This document shows, in pieces, positions 12,674 through 24,822 of a DNA stretch of 64,000 nt. The position numbers and the translations under genes are program-made. Source of the DNA: Omphalotus guepiniiformis (lineage: Eukaryota > Basidiomycota > Agaricomycetes > Agaricales > Omphalotaceae); the NCBI GenBank assembly GCA_028554645.1, contig JAQOOI010000019.1, positions 1,054,001 to 1,118,000 of the forward strand, in the 5' to 3' direction. Numbering within the stretch: the first letter of the stretch is position 1; each line of letters opens with the position of its first letter. The notes under the pieces were generated by a model that was not told the origin of the DNA, did not search any database, and saw nothing but the letters and a program-made list of their open reading frames with translations.

Positions 12674-15600
12674 TCAAGGTTCATAAGGAGTCTTGTAAGC
12701 GTAAGTGTCTCTAAGATTTGCAGGTGGATATGCTGATGACGCCGCTGCTGCCTCATACGCCGCGTGTGATGAAGACTCGGATATATGCGTCTCAGGCATT
12801 TCACTCTTCCGTTTTCGATGTTTACCCAACAACGACATCATTGCTTCGTCTCTCCCTGCGGCCTTTGTACTAGTAGTAGAGAAACGGGATGCCTTTCTAT
12901 CCTGTTTATCCCCAGCTGGAGCATCGTAGGTGTCACTAGGAGGTCCAGGTGACGCTATGACAGCCCCAGTCCTCCTGTCGAGATGAAATCTTAATCCACC
13001 AAGTTTCCGTTCAAGCGTCTTTTCGTCATCGTAAGGCATGAGAAGCTCTCCGAATCCAGAGTGCGATGTTAAAGCCGTAGTGGCTGCGATCGTTCCTGGG
13101 GGCGTGGCGAGATAAAGATGTTTCCTTTGCCGTCGGTGAATGATGTGAAGAAATATGCCGACGGAGCCGATGAAGAAGAGGAAGAAGGCTAAGAAATGGC
13201 CCGGGACGGGGCTGAACAGGGAAGCACCACGAGTTAGTGAGCAGTCGGACATCTGAGGGAAAGAGACAAACTTACTTGACAGTCAATCTTGGTGCTAGTG
13301 ATGTCACTTCGGCATTCAGAGTGCTGTTCTGAGGTAGGAAATAGATGGACTTGGCAGACAATGTCAGATGCTGAGTCTGAGTACCATAGCAGAATGAGTA
13401 AGAAACTCAAATTGAGAAAAGAAAAAAACACGAACGTAGACTTGCACCGTGAAATCCAGAAAATCGTTCGGTTTGTCGAAGGTCGACGAGAGGTCATTTG
13501 GTGGCTGAGAAGCAAACCGAAATACTGCGCCTGGTACACCGTTATTGATCGCCAGGGCCCTGGCTAATACAAAAGTATCCTGAATGGCGCTTAAGTCAAA
13601 CACTACGCTGAAGAAAGGTTAGTACATCAGCACGCCGTAGGACTAGGCACCACACACCCATTAAAGGCTTTCCCTGCGAGGACACCACCCGTGACATTGT
13701 TCGATGGAACATTCGTATTCAAACCCGTGACGTCGGTGAGTGAATTGTCATCCAAGTCGAGGGTAACCATAACGTTGTACGCTTGGATGGTAGGAGCGCA
13801 GAAAACAGTTTTGGCCTCGGGTGTGCCATCAGACTTATGGTGAAAGTACCTGTGTACAAATGAGGAATGAGGACGCCGCGCAGACAAAAACTTTAAATCT
13901 ACCAAAACATGACAGGCTGCTGTGAAACGTTCAGGGATGCATCTGAGTTGCAGCCAGTAGCTACCACGCCGTATTGTTGAGTCGAAATCTGAGAAAGAAC
14001 AGTTGTTGAACAGAACGAAAATGAGACGACAGCACGTACCGAAGTATTAGATGCCAACGCCGAAGACGTGCATCCGTCAACCGAAGTAGACGTGATATTG
14101 AAGCTTGCACCTTGATCAACAGAAATCAATGTCGGTGTCCCGTTTGGGTTGGCACAATTGGGTTTTGTTTGAATACTAGTGGTATTCACAATTACGGACC
14201 CGTTGAGGTAATTCGTGGGGCACTAGAGAATTACATGTGTGAGAGCCATTACCGGAAACTGTGCAGAAAGCAGCACGCACCTCAAACATCGCTGTGGCCC
14301 AGCCGTTATGGACGAACGGGGGATCAGGAAGTTGATTGAACACAGCAGCTTCGGCAAACTGTTGATATCCGTTCAGCAACAACTAGAATGTCAAGCTCAT
14401 TGGACGCTACTCACGCCAGCGGATGCAGCGAAGGCACTGAGGTCAGAAACATCAGGGGATAGTCCAATAACTCTGAGGCTAGTGGCAGTGGTGCCTGAGA
14501 ATTGCCGTCGGCGAAAGTGTGGGAAGTATCTCATGAAAAAGCTCACTTTGGCTCTCGGAGAGCTGCTGAATTTGGAACATGGAACCAGCTGAGATCGGTA
14601 TTAGTTGAGATGGACACTCGAGTTTCCGAAACTTACCTAGTGGCTGGAGTGTGTATGTCGCTAAAGCTGTCAGTGTCGACCAAATGACAACGCGATGTCT
14701 GTATTTCACTGAGTTGATCAAACTGAATAACGACCTGCGGAAAATGAACATCAATGTTGTCAAACCTTCGATAGAGGGGTTGAGGTAATCTTACCCTAGC
14801 GATACCTGAGAATTACATTCAGAACGAGCAGGGGCTGAACCTGAAATAAAAGTACTCACATAGTCCAACAGTATAGATTCTTCAGCTTTGGCATTGCCTT
14901 TGGTCAAGACTATATACGGCTGAAAATGGTGGTCAGCGCTCCCTACGACGTAGCTATGTTGGCCACCACATACGGCTGATATAGTCTAACATACCAATCC
15001 AGTTCTCGATATCCAAAGCCTACTGGTATTACAAACCTACGACGAAAAGTCAAAAACCGGTTGAAGAAATAGGGACTCGGAATCTAATCACAGCGTGGGT
15101 ACGATAGACTGAACAAAGCCGACATGAATTTTGGATACCGATATTAGAAGTGTGGCACGTACCAATAGAAACTGCTGAGACGCGAGCGGGATGACGTTCT
15201 TCTTGGGGACACTGAACCCTACAACGAAGTTGACATAGTGTAAACAGTCAAAGAGAAGTATGATTACCGTTGTTCTTCTGAGATAGCCCTATTCCTATTT
15301 CTAGAGCGATGGCCAGTATGATCATCAGCAACGGAGTGCCTATTGCTAGAGGTAGGGACAAAGTTATTGGATGCTAAAAACAAGATGAATCAGTTGGATA
15401 AGTAGACACATGATGAGATATTATAACGCACAAATCGCCTCTCCTTCCTATTCTCCGCTATTGGCGTCGGTATTAGGTAGGTTGAGTCCCGAGCCGAGCC
15501 AGTCTTTAGACTCGAATCCGCCTGACTGAACGAATCATATTGAGACAGGAGAGTCCTAGAGATACTTGTCGCCTTTGTCGGTGATTGAGTACCATCGCTG

Positions 15601-15704
15601 AAAGGGTTGTCGCTCTCGACTGGCGTAGCGACACGAGATCCCCGAAAATCGTATGCAAGCGGGCTTAGACCCCCATTTAGAGTCGTTGATGAAGAAGAAG
15701 CCAT
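12674..15704 (-). CDS. DUF3433-type polytopic membrane protein
   Basis: Large fungal integral membrane protein of unknown function. The N-terminal cytosolic tail is Ser/Thr/Pro-rich (MASSSSTTLNGGLSPLAYDF onward, about 80 residues). A first membrane segment follows (PLAIGTPLLMIILAIALEIG), then PVGFGYRELDW, QPYIVLTKGNAKAEESILLDY and INSVKYRHRVVIWSTLTALA. The order 'pre-QPY helix, QPY, K/GG/NA..ES.LLDY, RHR/W membrane helix' is what I recognise as DUF3433. Next come FQIQQLSES, a long Asn-Thr-rich extracytoplasmic part, a second membrane helix (HFLAFFLFFIGSVGIFLHII) and a cytosolic tail with HSGFGELLMPYDDEKTLERKL. At least ten short introns. The joint between RELDW and VLTKGNA (about 14930-15010) cannot be closed in frame with standard splice sites as I read it. 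Either I mis-set an exon end or there is a defect. Confidence 0.7.
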
Positions 15705-16733
15705 GAAGAAGAACGGAAACGACTCTCAAGCCAATAGAGACAAATGGAAGAAGTGAAAGAAGAGGCTCGGGGAAGAACAGACGCAGGGACCAGCTTGCGA
15801 CGGAACACAATAAAAAACGTTACCAAATGGCATGGTTGGTGTTGTCGAGATCATCAAGAGAACAGCCACTCGGTAATCATAGCGCTTGCCGTGTAAGGCC
15901 GCTGAATTCCTGAATTCATCTATTCGGGAAATCTGCATAGATTCTGCTCTATAGCTACTACACCCTGACTACACTGAAAGCTTTCACTTTTACCCTCTAT
16001 GAATTCCACCATATTCATCTGCAAAATTGACTATCTGTCCTTTGGCCTCAGCATATATGCGCGCGTCAATCACTTAATCATCCCGAGCAACATGCCTTTT
16101 CCGCACAGCCGGCCTCTTGTGAAGTTTGTAAAACTTGGCTATGCACTCGTCGTTGTACTATTTGGCGTTAAGCGAGAATGGGAGCGCAGCAGAAGTATAT
16201 GGTGACCAATTATGATGAACTATATATACTAACTTACCTATGCTTCCTTTCATCAGTGCCGCACCATCAAGACACTCTGAACTCGGTACCGATGCTGCAG
16301 CAGCGTCTCATGAACACCCTCAAATCGTCGACCTAATGATCGTCAGACAGAACACCGACTGTAAGAGTCGCAAAGATAACTCGAGACCAGACCCCGCATC
16401 AATTCCGCACAGTGATCGTCTTATTCGTTGCAATGGACAAGGCTCGAAAGGTACCCCCTGGCTCAAACGTCCCTCATTAACGCTCGTTCCGTTGTCAACA
16501 ATGGCCTCAACCTCACAAGAGCAATGTCCGTAGATTTATCACCGCACCTCACCGCACGATGAACCCATGGCGGACGCCCGATCATGCCGAGATGCCGAGC
16601 TTTATCTAGCGAAAAATAGTTCTCAAGTGCTATCCGAGGCCATCATGATCTTGCTGGTGAAAGTTCCGAGGTGAAGGCATCTTTCCCTTGTACCACCATC
16701 TCACCAAAAAGCTCTCTCCATCTGACGATTTTA
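15705..16733. promoter_or_regulatory. Divergent intergenic region
   Basis: About 1 kb between the divergently transcribed DUF3433-type gene (minus) and the EamA/DMT transporter (plus). Both promoters must lie here. No clear TATA box and no additional coding exon could be supported; small plus-strand frames at 15999-16205 and 16240-16533 look like chance. Confidence 0.45.
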
Positions 16734-18905
16734 ATGCCATCTTCTCATGTTTACACCTCTGTATCCGATGATGACCATTTAGAGCTACCTGAACATCCGA
16801 ACATCGTGTCAAGTCATGGCCACGGAAAACTTCGTTTTGAGTGGTTAGTCAGGACGATTGTTGCTGTCAAGAACTTTTTTCGGGATAATCATGGATTGTT
16901 GCTTGTTGTGGGGTCGCAAGCATTTCTAGCTGCGGTCAATGTAGCGGTGAAGAAGCTGAATAGCATCGATCCACCTGTGCCGACATTAGAGGTGCGTTTA
17001 AATTGTTACTTTTTGTTAATCATAATGAGGTTCATGTATACCATGTTTAGCTTATCCTAACTCGAATGGTACGTTCACATGCGCGCTGGAATTGATGTCA
17101 AGTACTCATCTATTGATAGGCATTCACCTACGTATTCAGCGTGGCGTACATGTAGGAATTCAGCACTCCTCTCCCTGCCTTCGGTCTAATTCAATCCTGC
17201 AGGCTCTATACAAAAGTTCCCGACCCGTTCTTAGGGCCAAAGGGAGTACGTCTACTACTCGCCTTCAGAGGGTTCTCCGGGTTTGTTCCCAGTTGTCATT
17301 GATGCTTTCGGACCGTTAACCTTTGTCTCTCCGGCTTCTTCGGAATGTTCGGAATCTACTATGCTCTTCAGTACCTCTCGTTATCAGACGCTGTGGTTCT
17401 GACGTTCCTCGCACCGTTATGTACCGCAATAGCCGGCTCGATATTCTTGAAAGAGAAACTTACGAAGAGAGAGGTCTTTGCTGGTCGTGAGTCGAACCTT
17501 TACTTGTAAACTTAGAAAGGGATAATTATAGATTTTATCAAGTTCTGAGCTTGGTTGGAGTGGTATTCATTGCACGACCAGTGTCGCTTTTTGGGCGGCA
17601 TGCGGTTGATGTGTCGGACGTAGAAGGCTCCATACCCTCTCAAGATGTTTCCGAGAAGGGTACACCCACGCAGAGATTGATCGCTGTTGGGTGAGCTTCT
17701 GTTGCGTGCGGTTCAATCAAATTGATGTGGTGCTTATGGATAAACTAGTGTCTCTTTGCTCGGTGTTTTGGGATCGACTGGTGCTTGTGAGTTCTAGGTC
17801 TTTAATCTCAATAGCACCCTCTTACTTAACTGATGCGAAATATAATAGATACCACAATTCGTGCTATTGGAAAAAGAGCCCATGCTTTGCACTCGATGAT
17901 GGCCTTTTCTTTGCATAGCGTCGTTGTCTGTGTCATAGGGTGGGTTGGATTCATTTAGTATAGGTGGTGATAGTTCCTGAGAAGGCATTTCTTACAGTCT
18001 CATTGCTACTCGAACGCCTCTCGTCATACCCACCAACTTGGTATGGCTTGCGTTGCTCCTTGAAATTGGCGTATTTGGCTTCTTGGCTCAGGTGCGACAT
18101 CATGGATGCGCCTCCTTAAAACAGCTTAGTTGAGACGATATTTTGGCCTTTATCTTACAGGTTCTTCTTACAATGGGTCTACAGCGTGAAACGGCTGGTC
18201 GTGGAACAATGGCTATATATACCCTAGTACGTGATATTTTATGCTGCTGAATTGGGTTTTGTACTGATTAACACGATGCTGTACAGATTGTATTCGCAAC
18301 AATTGGGGAAAGGCTATTCTTCCACGTCGTTCCATCTGCGCTCTCGGTGTTCGGCACACTCATCATCATTGGTTCGGCGCTGTACATTGCAGTGAGTTGG
18401 ACATCACTGACCACTGCATTTTCCCTCCATCTTACTTTCCCTTGTCGTATAGCTCACGAAAGAACGAGAGAAAACTACTACGAAAGACACGGCGATATCC
18501 CTAGAAAGACTTGAAGACGTCTCACTGGAGGAAGGACTGCTAAGTCATACTCATCACATAACCACAGACAGCAGCAAGCAGGGATCTGTGGTGTCGCTTT
18601 CAATGAATGCCTCCAAAGAAGACCTAAACGTGCCGTCGAGATTGACGTTGATTATCCCGCCCCCGGCACCGGGCTTGAGGAACGCTATGACTACACCGTC
18701 ATCATTGGAGTGTAGCGCTCTTTCGAGCTCTACGGCTGTCGATGTTGATGCGGACTCTGAAAAGATCAAGGGAGCGTGTATGAAGGGGTTCGAAGATGAT
18801 GAAAGAATAGCTGAACCCTCTTCCTCGATTGCCAGCTCGAGTTCAAGTTCGCCTAGATCAGAGGTTAAGCTGTTCACTGGGAGCGAGAAGACTACAGATG
18901 TGTAA
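16734..18905 (+). CDS. EamA/DMT-superfamily membrane transporter
   Basis: Putative drug/metabolite transporter with two EamA (DUF6) repeats and about ten membrane segments; substrate unknown. The start MPSSHVYTSVSDDD opens a cytosolic N terminus. Repeat 1 includes SGFFGMFGIYYALQYLSLSD, AVVLTFLAPLCTAIAGSIFL and KEKLTKREVFAG. A linker follows (RPVSLFGRHAVDV...). Repeat 2 runs from LLGVLGSTGAYTTIRAIGKR through LAQVLLTMGLQRETAGRGTM to GTLIIIGSALYIALTKERE. The Ser-rich cytosolic tail of about 140 residues ends GSEKTTDV. Architecture resembles SLC35G-like proteins. About ten exons; all introns fit GT..AG except 17281-17334, which begins GT but ends GG. With that intron removed the frame and the conserved EamA motif are perfect. 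Convergent with P450 A, 99 bp apart. Confidence 0.85.
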
Positions 18906-19004
18906 GTAAATTTGTTTTATGCACGACTTAACTAGATATATAGACTGGTCTATGTATGAATGGTGCAGCTTGGAATAGATCTGTTTTGAAAGGAGCACAA
19001 CATG

Positions 19005-21337
19005 CTAAATAGGTTGAATAATCAGAGGAAGGCTCGGAGTACCGTCTTCAGACGTGGGCACCAATGATAGAACTGCTGATCTCCGAACAACTGCACCCTC
19101 TGGAAGCGTAATTTTAAATGCTCGAACGAGTTCAACTAAAGTAACTTGAAGTACCGCGAGCCTGAAGCCAACAAGGGATCAGTGGAATGTTTTACTACGG
19201 AGAACCAGGAGCACTCACGCGTAGCGCCACCTTGAAAATCGGAGTGATGAGTTTTGTGGCGTGTAGAGAAGGAAATACAGCAACGTACCCAATGCATGAT
19301 TTGGGCCCATGTCCGAAAGATATACTGTAGGAAAATATACGTTAGTCGAGTTATTCCGAACGGATTAAACTATCAGGATAACCTACAGATTTGCGTAAAG
19401 ACCCACGGATTGCCCTTTCGAATATGCCCCCTCTTCCCATCGTCGAGGATTGAATTCGTGTGCGTCTTTTCCCCAAATGGATTCTAGCCTAAGCAGAGAG
19501 ATTGTTGCACGCCGCAAGAACACGTATAGAATGTACCACGACATACCTGTTATATGAGGACATGGCAAGATAAATGACCTGACCTTTCTCAACGGGAACT
19601 TCGGTGATTCTTTCGCCAGTTGTGGTCGTCAGAGGAGTGGATAATGGAATAACGGTATCTTTTGACACTATTTTATCCAGAAATGGGATGGTTGAGTGGT
19701 AGCGAAGAGTCTCCTGAAAGATATGAATAATAAGTCGCGAGGAGCAGTGATCGAACGGTGCGACAGTGCCTTGATATGTTCATTGAGGTATTTCAGAGCG
19801 TCAAAATCCATTGAATGTCCATCGCCTGACATGGGGTCGGCATAATTAGCAAAAATCTCTGCACGCAGTTGCTCCTGCCATTCAGGATCCTTGGCTAGTT
19901 CATATAATGCCCAGGCAAGAGTGTTGGCCTGTTCGAAATTACCTCAATGTAAAGCACGCATCACAATCCATGAAGCTCACCGTTGTGTCCTGTGCAGCTA
20001 GGATTAACGCTGAAATTTGTGCGCTCAGCTCCTCTTTACTCATGTTGCGTGGGCTGGGGGTCGCGGCGTTATTTCGGACTACGCCAAGTTCAGTTGCCAT
20101 AATATTAGAAAAGACTAAATGCAGAGGGGACTCACCTATAACGTCGAAGATATCTTGTCCCCGCTCAAGATTCAGGCCGAGCGCTTCTAAATGGTTCCGT
20201 ATAACCTTGTCGGAGAGTTCTTTACTCACAGCTTTTGTGTGGCGTAATTGAAGAAAGTCAGTGGTCGGAAGCAGTAAAACCAACCGCAGAATTGTGGTGG
20301 GTAGGTACAGGAATAGCTTTTGCACCAGGATAGCCATAGCAGATCGTTTTCCTGCTATAAAACTAGTAATGGGCGTACATGAAGATCCTTCAACAAGTGA
20401 GTAATGTGATTGAATATGAGCAAACTTGCCTGAGGTCGTGTAGTGACTTCACGATATCTGCTTCTGTATTTCCTACAGCGTTAATTTCGGTCCCTATGGC
20501 TGAATAACGAATGAGGAATTAGTCCGTGACGTGATACTGTCTACAAAACCTACCGGTTCCTGCTGCATCAAGAGTAAGATTGAACAGAGAATGATAGATG
20601 TCGCCGATTTGATTTCCTTCAGCTAAGGTAGCTCTCCATTGCTCGATAAGCTGGGTTTGAGTAATCAAAGCCAATACATTGGGAGATAGGCACTCGGGAA
20701 CGAACGTTGGAAGCATTAGCGGTCAAGTTGGGTACCAGAGCTTTGACACGCCCAACTGTGAAAGCCCCATTCATGATATTCCGATAACGCGCATGATTAT
20801 CACCTGATGTTATGTTTTATGTTTCGCAGATAGTATCACATTATAAGAAATCCTACCTTCAGCGGCAAGTATGGACTTCTCACTTCTCGGCAACATAGCT
20901 CGCAAAGCTTGGAGAGCGAAGGAGGACCGACTGAAGTATTGAAGATTCCCAAAGACATATTTCAAGGCAGTGGGATCGGAAATCACGAGTAGGTCTTGCT
21001 ATTTTTGTGGGCTTTCTAGTCAGACAAAAAACAGCTTCGGGAAGATGGGAACGCACACCAAAACATCCTTTGATACGATAGAAGGGTCCGAAACGACTAG
21101 TCCACTTAAATTCAATGGTGCCATATTGGACATCAAGCAGGTACTCCTTCAAGTTACCTGCCAGCCAGTGGGAGAAGTTAGTTAAAGAGTCGTCCTGGTT
21201 CGAGTAAGTCACTTACCATATATCCACGAAGGAGACAAGGGACCTGGTATACGACCAATTGTCCTCTGACGGTATCTCCATAAGAGAAACATATAGACAA
21301 GTCCCAATGCAACTAGTGAAACAGCCAGAGATACCAT
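19005..21337 (-). CDS. Cytochrome P450 A
   Basis: Membrane-anchored haem monooxygenase. The N-terminal anchor is MVSLAVSLVALGLVYMFLLW, followed by a Pro-hinge (RIPGPLSPSW). Visible motifs: F/YRIKGCFG in the N-domain, HARYRNIMNGAF (C-helix region), I-helix LILAAQDTT, K-helix ETLRYHSTIP (ExxR), FNPRRWEE (PERF-like region) and haem loop FGHGPKSCIG with the axial Cys. It ends SLPLIIQPI. The gene has more than ten short introns; the 55-nt intron GTTCGT..ACCCAG after NASN restores the frame where a simple read stops. Tandem paralogue of the next gene upstream, with the same intron plan and very similar K-helix/haem region. Substrate is unknown; the two together suggest a duplicated catabolic or secondary-metabolic activity (inference). 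No redox partner is nearby. Confidence 0.9.
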
Positions 21338-21642
21338 TGTAACGAATGGATGAAATAAGGGCCCAAGGGAGCAGGAGTTTATATGTGTTCTCTGTCGCTG
21401 CATTCGACGGCTCGATCGAGAACATACTTTGCCGTGCGTTCGCCGTTGATGAAATGGTGATTGAAAGGATAGAAGTTAGAAGGAAGCTCACTACCTGGGA
21501 TGCCGAATTCAGTAAATAGCGTAAGGATGTTACATTGTATTGAGATCAGAACAGCAAGTAGTGCTTCCTATAGTTATCTCAACTTCTGGCATCAACGATC
21601 GAAGGAGGAGCTCCAAGTGAGCCATTTAAAGAACTTCCCATA

Positions 21643-23974
21643 TCAAACGGGATGAACTATTAGAGGTAACGCAGGAGTACCATCCGCAGCCGCAGGGAAT
21701 AACGTTATGGTTGGTATTCTCCGCACGACTGCACCATCAGGAATGGTGAATCGGAACTTGCGGAGGAGTTCCGCAAGGACCACTTGAATCTCAATAACAC
21801 TACGATGAATAAAGGTCAACGATCTGACGAATGGTTTTACTTGGCGACTCACGCATAACGCCATCTTAGGTTCAGGAGGATGCATGAATAATGGGAGGAG
21901 TACTAGAAATTGAATGGAATGACGTACCCAATGCATGCTTTCGGTCCACTGCCAAACGTCATGCTGAACGAACGAGATAGGTCAAAAAGCGATCTGGGGT
22001 AGACATAGAAAGCATACAGATTCGCATAAGGTCCTAAGGATTGAGTTATTGTATGCTGCCCAGTTTCTTCTAGCCATCTCTGCGGGTTGAATTGGTGTGC
22101 ATTTTCTCCCCACACGGATTCCAACCTAACAAGTCCAAAGTGGTGTGTCAGATGTAAACATCTGCATCGATAATCGATAAGAAGCCGCACCTGTTGTACG
22201 ACGACATGGCAATATAGATAAACTGTCCGCTTTGGACGGGAACTTCGCTCAGTTTCTCACCGGTTGTGGTTGTGATAGGGCATGAGAGCGGAATAACGGT
22301 ATCTCTGGAGACCATTTTCTCCAAAATGGGAACTGTCGAGTGGTATCGCAGAGTCTCCTGAAGATACATTGTCAGTAAGCCATGGAATGCGTTGACAATA
22401 AAATCATTTACCTTGATATGTGCATTCAGATACTTCAAAGTGTCATAAGTAATATGCTCGTTATCCGGTACGTTTGTAGCAACGGAAATTTCAGCACGCA
22501 GTCTCTCCTGCCAATCGAGATCTTTCGCCAACTCGTATAACGCCCAGGAAATGCTGTTGCCCTAAATTTGTGTTCAATGTTAGTAGGAGAGCTGGCATAT
22601 AATGATGAATGGAACTGCCTGTAGTGTCCTGAGCAGCTACAAGAATTGTTGCAATCTGAGCACACAATGCTTCTTCATCCATGCTCTGCGTGCTGGGAAG
22701 ACCAAGATTATTTTCCACTACAGTCCAGTGATCAGCGGACATGAGAGGAATCCAATGCCGAATATGCTCACAGACGGTACTGAAGAGATCTCGTTCTGAT
22801 TCAAACTTCTGGTTGAAAGCATCTAGATGTGCTTGTAGAACACCCTGAGAAAGCTTCTCTTTCAGAGCTTTCGCATGATGCAACTGGAGAAGTGTAGGAG
22901 TTGGAAGGCGTAGAGCTAGTCGAAGAACCGCGGTAGGGAGATAAAGAAATGAACTTTCTGCCAGGACGGACGCTTTAGAACGTTTCGAAGCCAGGGAACT
23001 GATGGTAGTAGCACTGAGCGTAAGACAAACAAAATTACACTTTGAAGGAATAACACTTGCACGACGTTGTGGTGCGTAGTGACTTGAGGAGAACCAGCGT
23101 TTCCTATAGCGTTGAATTCGTATCCGACAGCTATTACCCACGCACAATAATCAACGCTTTCAATCATGCTCCTAACAACTGACAGACTTACCTGCACCCG
23201 CTGCATCTAGAGTCAGATTTTGTATAGTACGATAGACGTCTACCTGTTGGCCCTCAGCCAAGGCTGTCTGCCATTGTTCAATGAGCTGTTGAGATTGAAT
23301 GATTAACCTGAGATGTGAAATTTAAGGCAGAAACATACATCGCGAGCATAATTTTGAAAACTGGGGACCAGATTTTTCACAAGGGCGGCAGTAAAAGCCC
23401 CGTTCATGACGTTCCGATAGCGCGCATGCACATCACCTGGCAAAAATTAGTTGAGTTTACACATATTCAGGATTTTAGAAAAAGGAGACCTTCAGCAGAA
23501 ACCAAGTTTTTCTCGTTTAGCATGGCTCTCGCGGCGTGGAGTTGAAACGGAGATCGAGTGAAGAATTCGAGATTGTTGAGGATGTATCTCAAAGCAGTGG
23601 GGTCCGAGACCATGAGGATATCTTGCTGTAAAGTGCACATAAAGGTTAGACACAGCTGAATAACATAGCAGAAGCAGCCACTAACACCAAAACACCCCTT
23701 GATGCGATAGATGGGACCAAAACGACGAGTCCATGCAAATTCGTTAATTCCATACTGGAAATCAAACAACAATTCATTCAAGTTTCCTGCGATGATGTAT
23801 TGTGTCGATGTCCAGAGGCTCAACTACGAGGGTTCAAGACTCACCATAAAGCCAAGACGATGACGGAGGACCTGGAATGTGATGGACGGGGCTACTGTGT
23901 CGATAACGCTTAAATGACTTGTAGATAAAGCCCACGGCAAGCAAGAGAAGGGGTAGGAGAGTCAAAAGAGCCAT
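21643..23974 (-). CDS. Cytochrome P450 B (tandem paralogue)
   Basis: Same family as P450 A and 305 bp upstream of it on the strand. Membrane anchor MALLTLLPLLLLAVGFIYKS, Pro-hinge HHIPGPPSSSW, YRIKGCFG, HARYRNVMNGAF, I-helix ILVAAQDTT, K-helix ETLRYHSTVP, NPQRWLEE, haem loop FGSGPKACIG and C-terminal LPLIVHPV. The intron after NYARD has to be taken as GTATGT to TCAACAG, not to the earlier TCTCAG, to stay in frame; that joins directly to LIEQWQTALAEG, matching P450 A. No inactivating change was seen by eye. Spacing and shared intron phases indicate tandem gene duplication. Confidence 0.9.
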
Positions 23975-24822
23975 AGTACGTGTGGTTTCGGTGGTGATTT
24001 TCCAAGGGACCGTATATATGCGTTCTGCTTTGAACAGGTTGCGACATGTTCATGTGAGGCTTCATTGAGTTATCTATAGTCATCGGTGCCACACGGGAAA
24101 TCTCATGAGCAGACTATGGCAGTCAGTTTCGTCATCTAACATTCTCAGAATGCTGTCAAGGTGTCCCCTAAGGCGAGTAAGATACGACCCATACTTAGTT
24201 GAGAAAATCGATTGAAAAGATTCTGTAAAGCACTTGATTGAAGAGAGGCCATGCGTAACAAAGTTTGAACTACAAAGATGACTGACGTTAGTGTCGATTA
24301 TAGCAATAAACAAAATATTACACGCACCGTTAGCTACAGACCAAGCTTGATACATATCTAAACGAGCAAGAACAAAGATGTGACTTGCACACACCACCCA
24401 TCGTGATTCGTCGTCCAATTGCAAGAACAAATTTGAAGATCCCAAGAAGATCCGTCCCAATTGAACGTTCTGCGTGGCAAAGCGCTGTACTGTATCCGGA
24501 CCGCTTTGTCCGGTGCCCTCTGTGAACCTTATTTTTCTCAAAAAAAAAAGGGTGAGCTCACAAACAAATCGACGATGAACCAATGCTCAGAAATTGGAGC
24601 AGACTGGCAAGATTATCGGAAGTATTGATAAATGTTCCCAACTCAGCTCGCGCAAAGCGGATTGCCATCAGCATTGAAATATTTTAATGGTTAGCTAAAA
24701 AGTCCTGGTTAATCTAACTACAAAGAGAAAGTTCTGAAACACATCATGACTTTTACAGTACTACAGCACGTCAAACCTACACAAAACCCAAAAAAGAAAA
24801 GATCCGTGACACCAGCCAAGCA
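23975..24822. other. Intergenic, no gene supported
   Basis: Between the P450 B promoter and the 3' end of the first PPxY membrane protein gene. A 167-codon minus frame (24080-24583) is open but has no motif, no signal sequence and no homologous counterpart at the second copy of the neighbouring gene. I leave it uncalled. Confidence 0.4.

Noticed and set aside
12238..12804. 188-codon minus-strand frame
   Set aside because: Overlaps the last coding exon of the DUF3433-type gene in another frame and otherwise lies in its 3' flank; no motif.
20640..20760. Apparent stop in P450 A after NASN
   Set aside because: Removed by a 55-nt GTTCGT..ACCCAG intron in phase 0.
23296..23420. Apparent frameshift in P450 B after NYARD
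   Set aside because: Solved by using the later acceptor (TCAACAG), which matches the intron in P450 A.
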